A DNA stretch of 64,000 bases from Siphonodentalium dalli. Its lineage: Eukaryota; Mollusca; Scaphopoda; Gadilida; Siphonodentaliidae. The stretch lies in contig CP136066.1 in NCBI GenBank assembly GCA_032622095.1, positions 198,636,816 through 198,700,815 on the forward strand. Reading direction: 5' to 3'. Shown in pieces: positions 45,401 through 49,782 of the stretch; the stretch's first letter is position 1; the number at the start of each line of letters is the position of its first letter. Both the position numbers and the translations under genes were made by a program. Below the pieces are notes generated by a model. It saw nothing but the letters and a program-made list of their open reading frames with translations, was not told the DNA's origin and searched no databases.

Positions 45401-46996
45401 TGTCGGCTCCATCAATTGAATCCATCCATTCTTTTAGTTTTGGCTGTATTGTTGTTTGCCATGCAATCCAGTCACACTCTTCAAATTTCCATTTCTCCAA
45501 CCGCATATCTGGCAAGACTTTTTTAATATTAAGAATAATAGGAGAATGGTCAGTCCGAAGATAGGCACAATTGTTTATAGACCATTCCATATTTTGTGTG
45601 GGTATCCCTCTGGTTAATGTCAGGTCCAGAGCAGAAGAAATGCCATTCCTCCTCCATGTATGCTGACCATCATTGTGCAAAGTGAGCTTGAATCTGGACT
45701 TCATTTGCACCATTTTCCAACCCATTTTGAAACTCTTTGATGCCTCTTTTGTAAATACTGGGTTATTTTCCCACATCCTATTCCGTGCATTGAAGTCTCC
45801 AACAATCAGGAGGTTGTTGTATTGGATACCAGATATTACTCTTTCCAATTGGCATAAATCATCCATTTTCCCAGGTGGAATATATATATTTCCAAGAATA
45901 AACTTCACATTCTCATGAAAAATTTGACACCAGACTGCCTCAATGTTTGTATCCAAGTGTTGCATTGTTACATACTTTATGCCTGGTCGAATCAGTGTAG
46001 CAACTCCACCCCCATCACAACCATTGTTGAAATTCCTGTTTTTTAGAACACAGTTCCAATTTTTGAAATATAGTTTTTCAACTTTGGACTTAGTTTCCTG
46101 TAGGCAAAGAATATCAATCTGGTTCCTATCCACAAATTGTTCCAACAATAACTTTGATGTGTTAAAGGTGTTAGTATTTAAGTGACAAATCTTCATAGTT
46201 GATGACGATTGAATGAATCCAATAAAGTTTATAATCACAATAAAGAATATATAGTTTATAATCATATTAAAGAATATATAACGATATTATTGCTGATATA
46301 TGTTTATCCATCAATAAAGTAAGTACCGGTACTCTTGCATTACTATGGAGACCTACACAAATTGAATGACTTACGCAGGGATCTATGCAGAGACCTACGC
46401 AAATGACGAGACATACTAGTACATGTACTGCATAATGCATCAGCATTTAGTAAAACCAGACCTGACCATATAATATTTTACACAACTTCACAAACTCAGG
46501 GTGGGTGGGTTTGGGTGAGGCGGATGGCACTACCTCTATACTATGGGAGGCCAAATTCACATTTAATAGCTGATTATGCTTAAGCATACTGCATTACGCT
46601 TAAGCGCAATGCATTTACATTTAATCATAATGCCATTACACTTAAGCATACTGCTATTATACTTAAGCGTAATGCAATTATGCTTTTAAAGCGTAATGAT
46701 GGCATTACGCTAAATAGCGTGCATTACACTTTTAATAGCGTAATGCATTACGCTTAAGCGTAATTGGCTATTGAATGTGAATTTGGCCTCCCATACTATA
46801 CAAAAAGTCAGCCCAACAAATCATCTGTCGTATGTAATCTCAGATGTTGCCAATTAAATATATCTGGTGCTGTACTCTGAAAAATAGGAAGTAAACAAAA
46901 CTCGAAAGTTGCCAAACATAATGAAAGTTCCACCTTGTCATTTGTTTACCTGTTATTGAACGGCCTAACACGGACCGCTACTTTTACGGATGACAT
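12421..46996 (-). CDS. KIF16B: KIF16B-like kinesin-3 motor, 14 exons (gene span, 3' end outside window)
   Basis: Plus-end-directed microtubule motor. KIF16B proteins move early endosomes, using a C-terminal PX domain that binds PI3P. Fourteen exons with GT-AG borders and matching phases join into 387 residues without a stop. Seen: P-loop GQTGSGKT (residues 105-112), switch I NDVSSRSH (218-225), switch II DLAGSE (253-258), the [18 protein letters not shown] stretch, and NKPTINED followed by a helical neck. The GATG...RLKEG insert after switch II and the LRVREHP...GPYV stretch fit KIF16B/Klp98A better than KIF1, KIF13 or STARD9. FHA, coiled-coil and PX parts are not seen and should lie left of position 1. 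Introns are large and full of mobile elements. Family assignment is from memory of kinesin-3 sequences. Confidence 0.88.
12496..14007. other. Kinesin intron 13, no feature besides simple A+T-rich DNA
   Basis: The only frame above 60 codons (13472-13666, minus) is low-complexity and hydrophobic, without homology that I recognise. Confidence 0.5.
14008..14240 (-). repeat. Four tandem copies of the exon 13 3' end and splice donor
   Basis: About 61-bp units, each with CCTCACCTCATTAATCGTAG + GTTTGTTGATGATGTT on the plus strand, that is ...AACAAACCTACGATTAATGAG|GTGAGG on the gene strand. Only the right-most copy is joined to the exon body. Confidence 0.88.
14211..14308 (-). CDS. KIF16B: Kinesin exon 13 (end of motor, NKPTINE)
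   Basis: Acceptor TTTCAG|CCATAT, donor GAG|GTGAGG. Encodes [20 protein letters not shown] then [12 protein letters not shown], the alpha-6 end of the motor core. Three further copies of the exon end and donor follow downstream in a tandem repeat. Exon 14 starts with the expected Asp. Confidence 0.92.
14360..14521. mobile_element. TTAA MITE, short, next to kinesin exon 13
   Basis: Left TTAA then CTCTTCCATGACTGGAGC; right GCGCTGCTCCCATCATCAAA GGG then TAAA. The core palindrome is at 14412-14470. It lies about 50 bp upstream of exon 13, in intron 12. Confidence 0.6.
15204..15320 (-). CDS. KIF16B: Kinesin exon 12 ([18 protein letters not shown])
   Basis: Acceptor ATTTCAG|CTGAGA, donor GCAA|GTGAGT. 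Encodes [20 protein letters not shown] then [19 protein letters not shown], the alpha-4/loop-12 microtubule-binding region. The acceptor and polypyrimidine tract merge into the 40-bp satellite that fills the intron. Confidence 0.93.
15321..17279. repeat. 40-bp satellite, about 49 units, in kinesin intron 11
   Basis: Unit AGGAAATATTAAGCAATAAA + TTCATACTCCTCAATTTAAG. Variants (CTCCTGAATTCAAG, CTTCTCAATTCAAG, CTAAAGTTAAG) recur in the same order at 280-bp spacing (for example 15508 and 15788), so there is higher-order structure. The last unit fuses with the exon 12 acceptor. Confidence 0.95.
17506..17714 (-). pseudogene. Decayed duplicate of kinesin exon 11
   Basis: CAGCACAATCTAATATTCTT at 17506 recurs at 17715, giving a 209-bp tandem duplication. 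Inside, an exon 3' half encoding TLGNVISAL (about 17580-17625) has its donor changed to GGGCAG, and an exon 5' piece (17690-17713) is fused to the exon 3' border with the middle deleted. Confidence 0.75.
17784..17884 (-). CDS. KIF16B: Kinesin exon 11 ([11 protein letters not shown]...NVISVL)
   Basis: Acceptor GATAATAG|CGAGAG, donor CTAG|GTCAGT. Encodes (S)[20 protein letters not shown] and then [13 protein letters not shown], the switch II helix cluster. A decayed copy of this exon lies just downstream (17506-17714). The present copy has the only complete frame. Confidence 0.88.
17964..18135. mobile_element. TA-flanked palindromic MITE, copy 2
   Basis: Same ends as 6334-6466, TA on both sides. 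The right arm lacks about 35 bp. It begins 80 bp upstream of kinesin exon 11. Confidence 0.75.
18264..18373. repeat. 110-bp foldback
   Basis: TAACTGTTCTGATTAGCGTA ... mirrored by TACGCTACTCAGAACAGTTG, arms of about 30 bp round a TATTTTTACGAGG-containing loop. No open frame. Confidence 0.7.
18390..18585. mobile_element. CAAGCCT MITE, left-truncated
   Basis: Right end CAAGCCTGGATATAGTGTGT (inverted) plus arms. The left terminus is missing. Confidence 0.5.
18656..18905. repeat. Imperfect inverted repeat (GCAGCCATATTGGATCC)
   Basis: CTCGCAGCCATATTGGATCC and GTTCCGTGG are mirrored by CCACGGAACGG and AATACGGCTGCGA. Both arms also have CAAAGTTCTGGAGTAGCATT-like parts. A relative of one arm is at 6038-6115. 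Confidence 0.55.
18906..19985. other. Kinesin intron 10, mostly unassigned
   Basis: GGCTGGC-rich patches near 19100-19160 and 19850-19905. A lone TTAA-CCCTTTCAATACTGAACG MITE end lies at 19595. Nothing else. Confidence 0.45.
19986..20053 (-). CDS. KIF16B: Kinesin exon 10 (start of switch II)
   Basis: Acceptor TTTGCAG|GCTAAC, donor GGCAG|GTGAGT. Encodes [20 protein letters not shown] then AG, with a Ser codon split over the intron, so the intron cuts switch II (DLAG|SE). The upstream acidic/basic stretch is variable among kinesin-3 proteins. Confidence 0.88.
20128..20470. repeat. Dispersed ~350-bp repeat, copy 2
   Basis: Same order of blocks as 7264-7620: CACTCCAGTAGGGTGAT, CAGACGATGTTTTC, GAGTGGTA.GGTCGATTT, CATCAGTTTCACGCACCCGA. 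Confidence 0.65.
20538..20923. mobile_element. CAAGCCT MITE, long form, left-truncated
   Basis: Right end inverted CAAGCCTGAGTTTAGTGTGC. Its inner segment is shared with 10014-10469 in the opposite orientation. The left end starts inside the arm at GCAAAATGAGGTCCCCAG. Confidence 0.55.
21062..21160 (-). repeat. tRNA-derived SINE-like fragment
   Basis: On the minus strand GGTGGTCCAGTGGTTAGAGG matches an RNA polymerase III A box. The expected B box about 50 bp on is decayed (CCAGGTTTCCTATAG). It lies 40 bp downstream of kinesin exon 9. Confidence 0.4.
21200..21272 (-). CDS. KIF16B: Kinesin exon 9 (switch I)
   Basis: Acceptor TTTGCAG|AACGAC, donor CAG|GTATGT. The first base completes an Arg codon, then [20 protein letters not shown] and LFTQ follow. 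NxxSSRSH is the switch I motif and is intact. Confidence 0.92.
22353..22545 (-). repeat. Three tandem copies of the exon 8 3' end and splice donor
   Basis: Units of about 66-70 bp with CTCGTAATTAAAGTTATTAA and GGCCTAACCTGTTATGATTT. Each has ACAG|GTTAGG on the gene strand. The right-most copy is joined to exon 8. Confidence 0.85.
22528..22597 (-). CDS. KIF16B: Kinesin exon 8
   Basis: Acceptor TTTCAG|ATTTAT, donor ACAG|GTTAGG. Encodes [20 protein letters not shown] then NHN, matching the 'DLSKH...Y.DIE..M..GN.NR' block before switch I. Its 3' end and donor lie in a tandem repeat, with two more donor copies downstream at 22458 and 22394. The donor given here is the first one reached. Confidence 0.82.
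22646..22891. mobile_element. CAAGCCTT MITE with perfect 8-bp duplication
   Basis: Ends CAAGCCTTGACATAGTGTGT and inverted CAAGCCTTGAAATAGTGTGT, duplication CACAGTAT at 22638-22645 and 22892-22899. It lies 41 bp upstream of the kinesin exon 8 acceptor. Confidence 0.82.
23640..23707. repeat. 68-bp perfect palindrome
   Basis: Both 34-bp arms read TATTTTCAATGGAAGGGGAA then TAACTCTATATCTT, meeting at CTT|AAG with no spacer. The single arm is also present at about 55048-55084. Confidence 0.92.
23809..24816. repeat. 48-bp tandem array, exactly 21 units
   Basis: Unit ATGGTATATAATATGGCATA + TATTTTATATAAAATGATCT + GGGGGTTC. All copies look identical except one T for A near 24096. Because 48 is a multiple of 3, a 350-residue frame (plus) and a 321-residue frame (minus) stay open. 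I judge both to be artefacts of the repeat. Confidence 0.95.
24895..25320. other. CpG-rich island with two TGACGTCA sites
   Basis: Locally rich in CG (CTCGGCGCGCTAGCGTCGAG) within A+T-rich DNA. Perfect CRE octamers at 24970-24977 and 25213-25220. No gene could be tied to it; the nearest frame belongs to the hAT-like element at 26114. Confidence 0.4.
25722..26982 (+). mobile_element. hAT-like DNA transposon, non-autonomous, 1.26 kb
   Basis: Inverted ends CAGGGCTCATTTTAC (left) and CAGGCCTCATTCTAC (right, inverted) match at 13 of 15, flanked by a perfect 8-bp duplication CAGCGAAG (25714-25721 and 26983-26990). An 8-bp duplication with CAGGG ends is typical of hAT elements. It carries only an N-terminal transposase-like fragment, so it should depend on a full copy elsewhere. 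Confidence 0.8.
26114..26389 (+). pseudogene. Transposase N-terminal fragment (zinc-finger region) in the hAT-like element
   Basis: 91 codons. A basic KRKRH stretch (possible nuclear signal) precedes [20 protein letters not shown] and a FKNY.SR segment. The W...WHCxxC arrangement resembles the TTF-type or BED-like finger before hAT transposase cores (KIAA1586/ZNF862-type). No catalytic core follows, only a poly-T tract at about 26397. A TATATATATGG stretch lies just before the ATG. Family call tentative. Confidence 0.45.
27140..27380. mobile_element. TTAA MITE with double core
   Basis: Right end GCTGCACCAGCGCAGCTCAT ... AAAGGG then TTAA (27381-27384). The left end is decayed. Two palindrome cores are at about 27170-27230 and 27265-27330. 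It lies 31 bp beyond the donor of kinesin exon 7. Confidence 0.5.
27411..27526 (-). CDS. KIF16B: Kinesin exon 7 ([14 protein letters not shown])
   Basis: Acceptor TTGCAG|CTATTT, donor CAAG|GTATGT. Encodes [13 protein letters not shown], a Ser/Asn-rich loop, then [14 protein letters not shown]. Both blocks are kinesin-3 hallmarks. Enters in phase 2 and leaves in phase 1. Confidence 0.9.
27792..29071. mobile_element. GGCC-ended inverted-repeat transposon, 1.28 kb, 8-bp target duplication
   Basis: Left end GGCCAAAACAAAATATACCT, continuing TTGTTTCTGGTGAC; the inverted right end is GGCCAAAATAAAAAAGACCT, continuing GTGTTTCTGGTGAC. Flanks show a perfect duplication TAGGATAG (27784-27791, 29072-29079). 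The interior (28040-28700) is distinctly richer in G+C than its surroundings and has only short frames. Superfamily unknown to me. Confidence 0.75.
29990..31502. repeat. Decayed ~150-bp repeats, two blocks ending in GGTGAGCTAAAA-type tails
   Basis: Phrases GACCCCATTTGAACAAATCT, CACCAAATATGAACCCATTC and AAAGAATTGTTGAC recur. Each block ends with a GGACGGA/GGATGGA run, then GATGACTATAGCT and CAGGTGAGCT (30484, 31502). I know this style of repeat from bivalve genomes. Confidence 0.65.
30600..30747. mobile_element. TTAA MITE, left end decayed
   Basis: Core palindrome at 30638-30693. Right end GCTGCACCAACACAACTCTG ... ATGAAATGG then TTAA (30748-30751). Confidence 0.5.
31744..31796 (-). CDS. KIF16B: Kinesin exon 6
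   Basis: Acceptor TTTGCAG|GCATTG, donor TCAG|GTACTA. Encodes [17 protein letters not shown] plus two bases of the Ser codon completed by exon 7. It corresponds to the alpha-2 helix region and the start of the SYLEIYNE strand. Confidence 0.85.
32563..32937. mobile_element. G+C-rich MITE with CCGCGGTG minisatellite
   Basis: Inverted ends GACAAAACAAGTGTCCA near both sides (left from about 32571, right to about 32930), perhaps extending to CCC.G with TA on each side. The interior repeats phrases such as CCGCGGTGTACTTGCCGTTC in both orientations, giving several overlapping frames that are not genes. Confidence 0.65.
32996..33259. mobile_element. TTAA MITE, CCCTTTCTATACTAAAT ends, no core
   Basis: TTAA at 32992-32995 and 33260-33263. 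Left CCCTTTCTATACTAAATACT; right inverted CCCATTCTATACTAAATGGA. The interior AATGTTCA..TTGAACTTATTA is shared with copies near 2228-2940, 36010-36239 and 37209-37572. It ends 78 bp from the exon 5 donor. Confidence 0.7.
33337..33369 (-). CDS. KIF16B: Kinesin exon 5 (33-nt micro-exon)
   Basis: Only 11 codons, [11 protein letters not shown], phase 0 at both ends, between TTTACAG and GTGAGT. GLIPRIC is a signature of kinesin-3 motors directly after the P-loop exon, so a real exon is very likely despite its size. Confidence 0.85.
33370..34147. other. Kinesin intron 4, right part, no feature
   Basis: A+T-rich. No repeats or frames of note. Confidence 0.5.
34152..34365. mobile_element. TTAA MITE
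   Basis: Left TTTA then CCCTTTCTGTACTAAAA; right AAATTTCATGGAAGGG then TTAA (34366-34369). Cores of the GCATTCTCTTATATAT type lie within, and inner matches TTTTGCGAAAACC and GGTTTTCGCAAAA pair up. Confidence 0.65.
34558..35968. mobile_element. AGGGGGGAGTCTG-ended element with a 9-bp duplication
   Basis: Left AGGGGGGAGTCTGGAAAAAA, right inverted AGGGGGGAGTCTGCAAAAAA, extending to TATAGGGCC in both arms. GATTCAAGC occurs on both sides (34549-34557, 35969-35977). Nine-base duplications are typical of Mutator-like elements. The inside has degenerate repeats (35200-35660) and no transposase. Confidence 0.65.
36010..36239. mobile_element. Copy of the CTATACTAAAT-type MITE beside exon 4
   Basis: Shares TTCAGATAATAAGATCAACA, the inverted TGTTGAACTTATTATCTAAA and GGGAGAATCCATTTATTAAA with the family. 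The right end is AATGGG then TCAA. The left end is not clear. Confidence 0.55.
36263..36379 (-). CDS. KIF16B: Kinesin exon 4 (P-loop)
   Basis: Acceptor TTCCAG|GTTTTC, donor CCT|GTGAGT, 39 codons in phase 0. It carries [20 protein letters not shown] with an intact Walker A lysine. A competing donor (G|GTGAGCC) lies 8 bp earlier. The chosen one keeps MMGEP in frame with [10 protein letters not shown] of the next exon. A MITE end lies 23 bp beyond the donor. Confidence 0.9.
36380..37208. other. Kinesin intron 3, no clear feature
   Basis: A GGACAGATGGATCATC and poly-C patch at 37075-37125 is like the tails of the dispersed mollusc-type repeats. Otherwise plain. Confidence 0.45.
37209..37572. mobile_element. 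Copy of the CTATACTAAAT-type MITE with an inner insertion
   Basis: Left CTAAATACA...TGACAAGTATTTCCC, right GGGAGAATCCATTTAGTAAA then GAAAGGG and TTAA (37573-37576). The middle (CTCCCGCTTGCTATGCTCCA...) is unrelated to the other copies but occurs as a foldback near 50215-50285. Confidence 0.5.
37591..37713 (-). CDS. KIF16B: Kinesin exon 3
   Basis: Acceptor TTCTAG|GTACCA, donor ATG|GTACTA, 41 codons in phase 0. It encodes the acidic loop, then [20 protein letters not shown], the FxFDxxFW...YASQE segment that precedes the P-loop in KIF16B and STARD9. A palindromic MITE begins 28 bp upstream of the acceptor. Confidence 0.88.
37741..37955. mobile_element. TA-flanked palindromic MITE, copy 3 (full-length)
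   Basis: CAGTAATGCTCTAAGTAAAT start and matching inverted arm, TA flanks. The two arms are nearly identical over 90 bp. It starts 28 bp upstream of kinesin exon 3. Confidence 0.75.
38299..38713. mobile_element. TTAA-flanked AGGTACTCAATCCGA element
   Basis: TTAA at 38295-38298 and 38714-38717. Ends AGGTACTCAATCCGATT inverted at the right. The body includes TTTGATTCGAGTCGAGGAAC. A second copy lies in the cystatin gene (52107-52586). Confidence 0.75.
39164..39233 (-). CDS. KIF16B: Kinesin exon 2
   Basis: Acceptor TTACAG|GGAGAG, donor AAG|GTGAGT. It encodes [19 protein letters not shown] and then ITNTK, the second strand of the motor core, as in other kinesin-3 proteins after their N(R)RE segment. 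Enters in phase 2 and leaves in phase 0. A TA-flanked MITE starts 54 bp upstream in intron 1. Confidence 0.85.
39287..39477. mobile_element. TA-flanked palindromic MITE, copy 4
   Basis: CAGTAAGGCCCTAATTAATG ... CGATTAATTAGGGCATTACTG, TA on both sides. It ends 54 bp from exon 2. Confidence 0.75.
39499..39907. mobile_element. CAAGCCTGAG MITE, long form, perfect 8-bp duplication
   Basis: Left CAAGCCTGAGTTTAGTGTGT, right inverted TAAGTCTGAGTTTAGTGTGC, duplication ACAGGTAC (39491-39498, 39908-39915). In kinesin intron 1. Confidence 0.8.
39916..41111. other. Kinesin intron 1, left part
   Basis: Only a 3' fragment of the 48-bp-array MITE (40430-40486) is recognised. Frames of 60-80 codons look random. 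Confidence 0.45.
41640..42130. repeat. Three ~166-bp tandem units
   Basis: 'ACTCCACCAAAATGACT'-type phrases recur at 41681, 41848 and 42013. Shared parts include CCATGCTGGTTGA, TGTGCCAAGTTTTA and GAATACAGGCTC. The array ends in a GGACGGACGGAC run. Confidence 0.75.
42195..46300 (-). mobile_element. Single-ORF non-LTR retrotransposon with RNase H (I-group-like)
   Basis: Holds an endonuclease-RT-RNase H ORF, a 3' untranslated part and a (CAA)n tail (TTG repeats at 42195-42212 on the plus strand). There is no ORF1 upstream, and fewer than 50 bp of element are visible before the ORF, so the 5' end is probably truncated near 46300. It lies in kinesin intron 1 in the same orientation as the gene. 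Confidence 0.8.
42322..46265 (-). pseudogene. Retrotransposon ORF2 (EN-RT-RNase H) with a late frameshift
   Basis: 1187 residues open to 42702, then the C-terminus continues in another frame (to 42322). Endonuclease: [25 protein letters not shown] (about 157), RTDHSPIIL. Reverse transcriptase: SYRPISLTS (about 550), [24 protein letters not shown], and YFSDDMTIL (about 707), where Ser replaces the usual Ala of ADD. RNase [12 protein letters not shown] (about 1000), [31 protein letters not shown], with D-E-D-D present. Past the frameshift (around 42720-42760) lies a zinc-knuckle-like tail CVCG...[10 protein letters not shown]. The first 23 residues are hydrophobic and may not be native. Confidence 0.83.
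46542..46795. mobile_element. Foldback MITE, TATGGGAGGCCAAATTCACA ends
   Basis: Both ends read TATGGGAGGCCAAATTCACA inward, with CTATA on both sides as a possible duplication. The interior is made of GCATTACGCTTAAGCGTAAT-like palindromes. It lies 155 bp downstream of kinesin exon 1, inside intron 1. Confidence 0.7.
46950..46996 (-). CDS. KIF16B: Kinesin exon 1 (start codon, [15 protein letters not shown])
   Basis: Starts with ATG in an AATCATG context (A at -3) and encodes the kinesin N-terminal beta strand, [10 protein letters not shown]. The donor is CAG|GTAAAC and the exon ends in phase 2. The next exon supplies the last base of an Arg codon. This exon is too short to show up as an open reading frame and was found by looking for the VRVRP motif. 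Intron 1 (7.7 kb) holds the RNase H retrotransposon. Confidence 0.85.
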
Positions 46997-47145
46997 GATT
47001 TTGTTTATCAGCTATTCGTTACATCTGATATATTTCGCAAGAAATTGAAGAAAAATGAACAAAGAGAGTTGATTAATTTGACAGGTGCGCGAAAACATCT
47101 CTTTGCTGGATATCGCCATCTTGATTAATCATGTGATAAAAGATG

Positions 47146-47154
47146 CTATTTATA
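47146..47154 (-). promoter_or_regulatory. TATA box candidate of the kinesin gene
   Basis: On the minus strand the sequence is TATAAATAG, 150 bp upstream of the kinesin ATG. About 27 bp further on is AAGATGGCG, a motif often at start sites (YY1-like). If transcribed, that ATG opens a 35-codon upstream frame ending before the kinesin ATG. Inferred from motif and spacing only. Confidence 0.4.
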
Positions 47155-48579
47155 GAAACGGGTAACTACAGTAAAACCTTAAAAATATGGACGGAATAAT
47201 TAAAGTCAATATTCCGTTGCTTTCAATACTGCCAACGGGTGTCGCGTAGTTATCAATATAAATAACTATATTGGTATTGTTTATAACTATATTGTTGTTT
47301 TATTTTATTTGTTGCTATTTATAAATTTTATTTAATAACTGCATTAATTTATTTATTATTTTTATTATTAATGTCTTATCCGCAATTTCAATCGACAAAA
47401 CAAAAACAAACAGTAAAACATTTTGAAATTATACATGTCAAATGTACGAATACAGAAAATTAATAAATGTTCCATGACATTATGATCCTATAATTCAAAG
47501 TAGCTAGGTAAGCCAGATGCGTGCTTATTTACACCGACCAGTGGTGTGACGACAGTGGTTTAATACACCCCCACAATTATGGTTAACATTTCTCCAACAG
47601 TGGAAATTCGATCCTTGAATCAAAGGCAGTTTGAAATTTCAGAAAATAGTCAAGTTAAGTCAATATTCTTTATTTGGTGATATATATAGCATAATAATAC
47701 AAGTAATGTAAATGGGCGCCTGTCGAAATGCAAATGCTTGTGAATTATCACGGAGGGAACCTTGAAAAGAACATAATTTACTGAACAAGAAAAAGAAAAC
47801 ATAAGATATTATTACAATATAATGCTACAAATATTGGTGAATACCCCATTTAAATGAGTCTGGCAACAACCAGAATGATAATTTTGAGTATTTTAACCAT
47901 CTGAATTTTGCCAGTGTCATAAAGTTTGAGAAGTTTTTCATGTAAGTCGAAAGAACATCTGTTAGGCCTAATATGGTGCTTTGTGTATACATGAGATCAA
48001 TTTATAAGATAGCGATGTTGTATATTAATTAATGTTGTCATGTCATTAACGTTTGCTCCAAATAACAGTACAGTATGTGCTTTATACTGCAAGATAAGTG
48101 TTTAAATACCGGATTTTCACAATACCCTTGGGAAGATATTCTCTACGTTTTTTTTCAATGTTAAACCCATGCAGGGCCTGTATTTTTTAAAACTATTAAA
48201 GTTACTTCTGTTGTGTGCTGGTTGCGACAAAGTTTTTTTTTATCAAATTAGACACTAAGAAATTTGATTTATGTTACTTTTTAAATAAGCATATCATTGA
48301 ATAACATTAAGTTAGTCTTATCAACATTGAATGATAATTTAATTTACTGTAAACCATTGAGATTGTTCCGTCATTTTTATATCCCGTCCAAGATCTATAG
48401 TATAAATAATGCCATTTTGTTTAGCAAATATTACAACATTTTCCCACTTTCAGTGAAAAAATTAGACTGAAACGGCTATCAGTTGGAAAATTTCCAGCAT
48501 TATAGGGGGTGATAGGTTAGAAAGCTCAATCCATTTGGGAAGTCTCATGTGTCAGCTGTAAAAATGCGACTCAAGGCTT
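47155..48579. other. Spacer upstream of the kinesin gene
   Basis: A+T-rich (TTTATTTATTATTTTTATTA near 47350). No gene or repeat identified. Confidence 0.5.
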
Positions 48580-49105
48580 AGATCATGCCATGAATATCTA
48601 CTCTGGCTAACGCCCGTTGAGATCATATTCCACTAGTACAAAACTTTGGAACTTTTTGAAGTTTTCACAGGGAACCTTATAAAGGCGAAAACATTACGCG
48701 GGGAATACATTTCTTAGTTATTACCTGTTTCTTAATAATGAACTTCACTGTAGGTGAAGGTCCCAACTCGAACTTACACGATTTAAGTGAATGTGTGAGC
48801 GATTTTGCTTTGCGTCGCTTACAATTATGGAATTTATCCTGTGTAAATAAATTGATATTTATTGCGATATCGGCTCACATAAGTCAGAGAAAAGCATGCA
48901 ATTTTAAGTTGGGACATTCACCTACACCGAAGTACATTATTAAGAAACAGATAATAACTATAAGAAATATATTCCCCGCGTTATTTTTTCGACTTTAAAT
49001 GCATGGTTCCCTGTCAAAACTTCAAAAGGTTGCAATGTTTTTATACTGGTGGTATATGATCCCTACGGGCGTTAGCCAGAGTAGATATTCATGGCATGAT
49101 CTACC
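48580..49105. mobile_element. Element with ~200-bp inverted arms (AGATCATGCCATGAATA ends)
   Basis: The left arm (AGATCATGCCATGAATATCT..., CTAACGCCCG, CAGGGAACCTTATAAA, TTCTTAATAATG) is repeated inverted in the right arm ending at 49105. It lies in the spacer between the kinesin and cystatin genes. Short frames within have no family likeness. Confidence 0.7.
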
Positions 49106-49581
49106 CAAGGGGGTGCAAATGAAGTTTTCCCAAACGGAAATGTAGGTAACAATAGGAATGGGTGCAGTTGGAAATTCTAAGATAGACACCAGTCCTGTCC
49201 ACACAAACGACCGGAGTCACACCCCTACATCGAGGTCGATTGGTTTAAAAATATTGTGCAGAAGTATGCAACGAAGGTTATCAGGAAAATATGTATATCG
49301 GGGTCATTTAAATATAAACTGGAAATGATAACCTAAGCGAACCTTTAGAATAAATAAAAAATAACACAAGTTAAATTTGTAACTCTGTGATACCGTGACA
49401 GTACATTGTTGCGGTATGTCGTCGTAGGCTTATCTCTTCGATATTTAAATCGTGGGAACAAAGATAAAGAAAGGATAGTACAGCTCATATATATATATAT
49501 ATACACACTCGTCCACTAAACCAAGGATCGCAGGGTGCATACATACATACACGTATAATATTCATTCCACACTGTACCATC
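49106..49581 (+). promoter_or_regulatory. Presumed cystatin upstream region
   Basis: A (TA)n run at 49484-49503 lies about 80-100 bp before the cystatin ATG, where a TATA element could be, though it may be a simple repeat. CA/TACA repeats follow. Inferred from position only. Confidence 0.25.
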
Positions 49582-49782
49582 ATGTGGGGATTATTGATGG
49601 CCATCTTACTTCCAGTGGCTCTGGGTCAGCTCGTGATTCCCGGGGGAGAGGTGCCCATTCACAGCCTACTTAGTCCAACAATGCAGGATGTCACAGCGTT
49701 CGTTGCAAAAAACTACAGTGCCAGATACAACCAGGTTTTCAAAGTGGGAGTGAATTTCAAACTGATTGGTGCTACCGCACAG
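49582..49782 (+). CDS. Cystatin exon 1 (signal peptide, first half of domain 1)
   Basis: 67 codons from the ATG to GCACAG|GTACTT. Hydrophobic leader, probable cleavage after LGQ, the PGGE N-terminal trunk, the alpha helix SPTMQDVTAFVAKNYSAR and strand VFKVGVNFKLIGATAQ. It ends with the Gln of QxVxG. Confidence 0.85.

Larger units (their letters stand above)
41112..46444. mobile_element. Inverted-repeat element apparently interrupted by the RNase H retrotransposon
   Basis: The left end (CTGCATTATGCAGTAC) matches the inverted right end (ATGCATTATGCAGTAC). Similarity goes on inward for about 90 bp with gaps (CGTCATT...TAGG, TTCAATTTG, TAGTAATGCA.GAGTAC). Flanks read GTTTAGTA at 41104 and ATTTAGTA at 46445, a 7 of 8 match fitting an 8-bp target duplication. 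Without the retrotransposon it is about 1.2 kb and has no transposase frame. Confidence 0.55.

Noticed and set aside
42530-46185. Many plus-strand frames of 60-125 codons
   Set aside because: Shadows of the minus-strand retrotransposon ORF.
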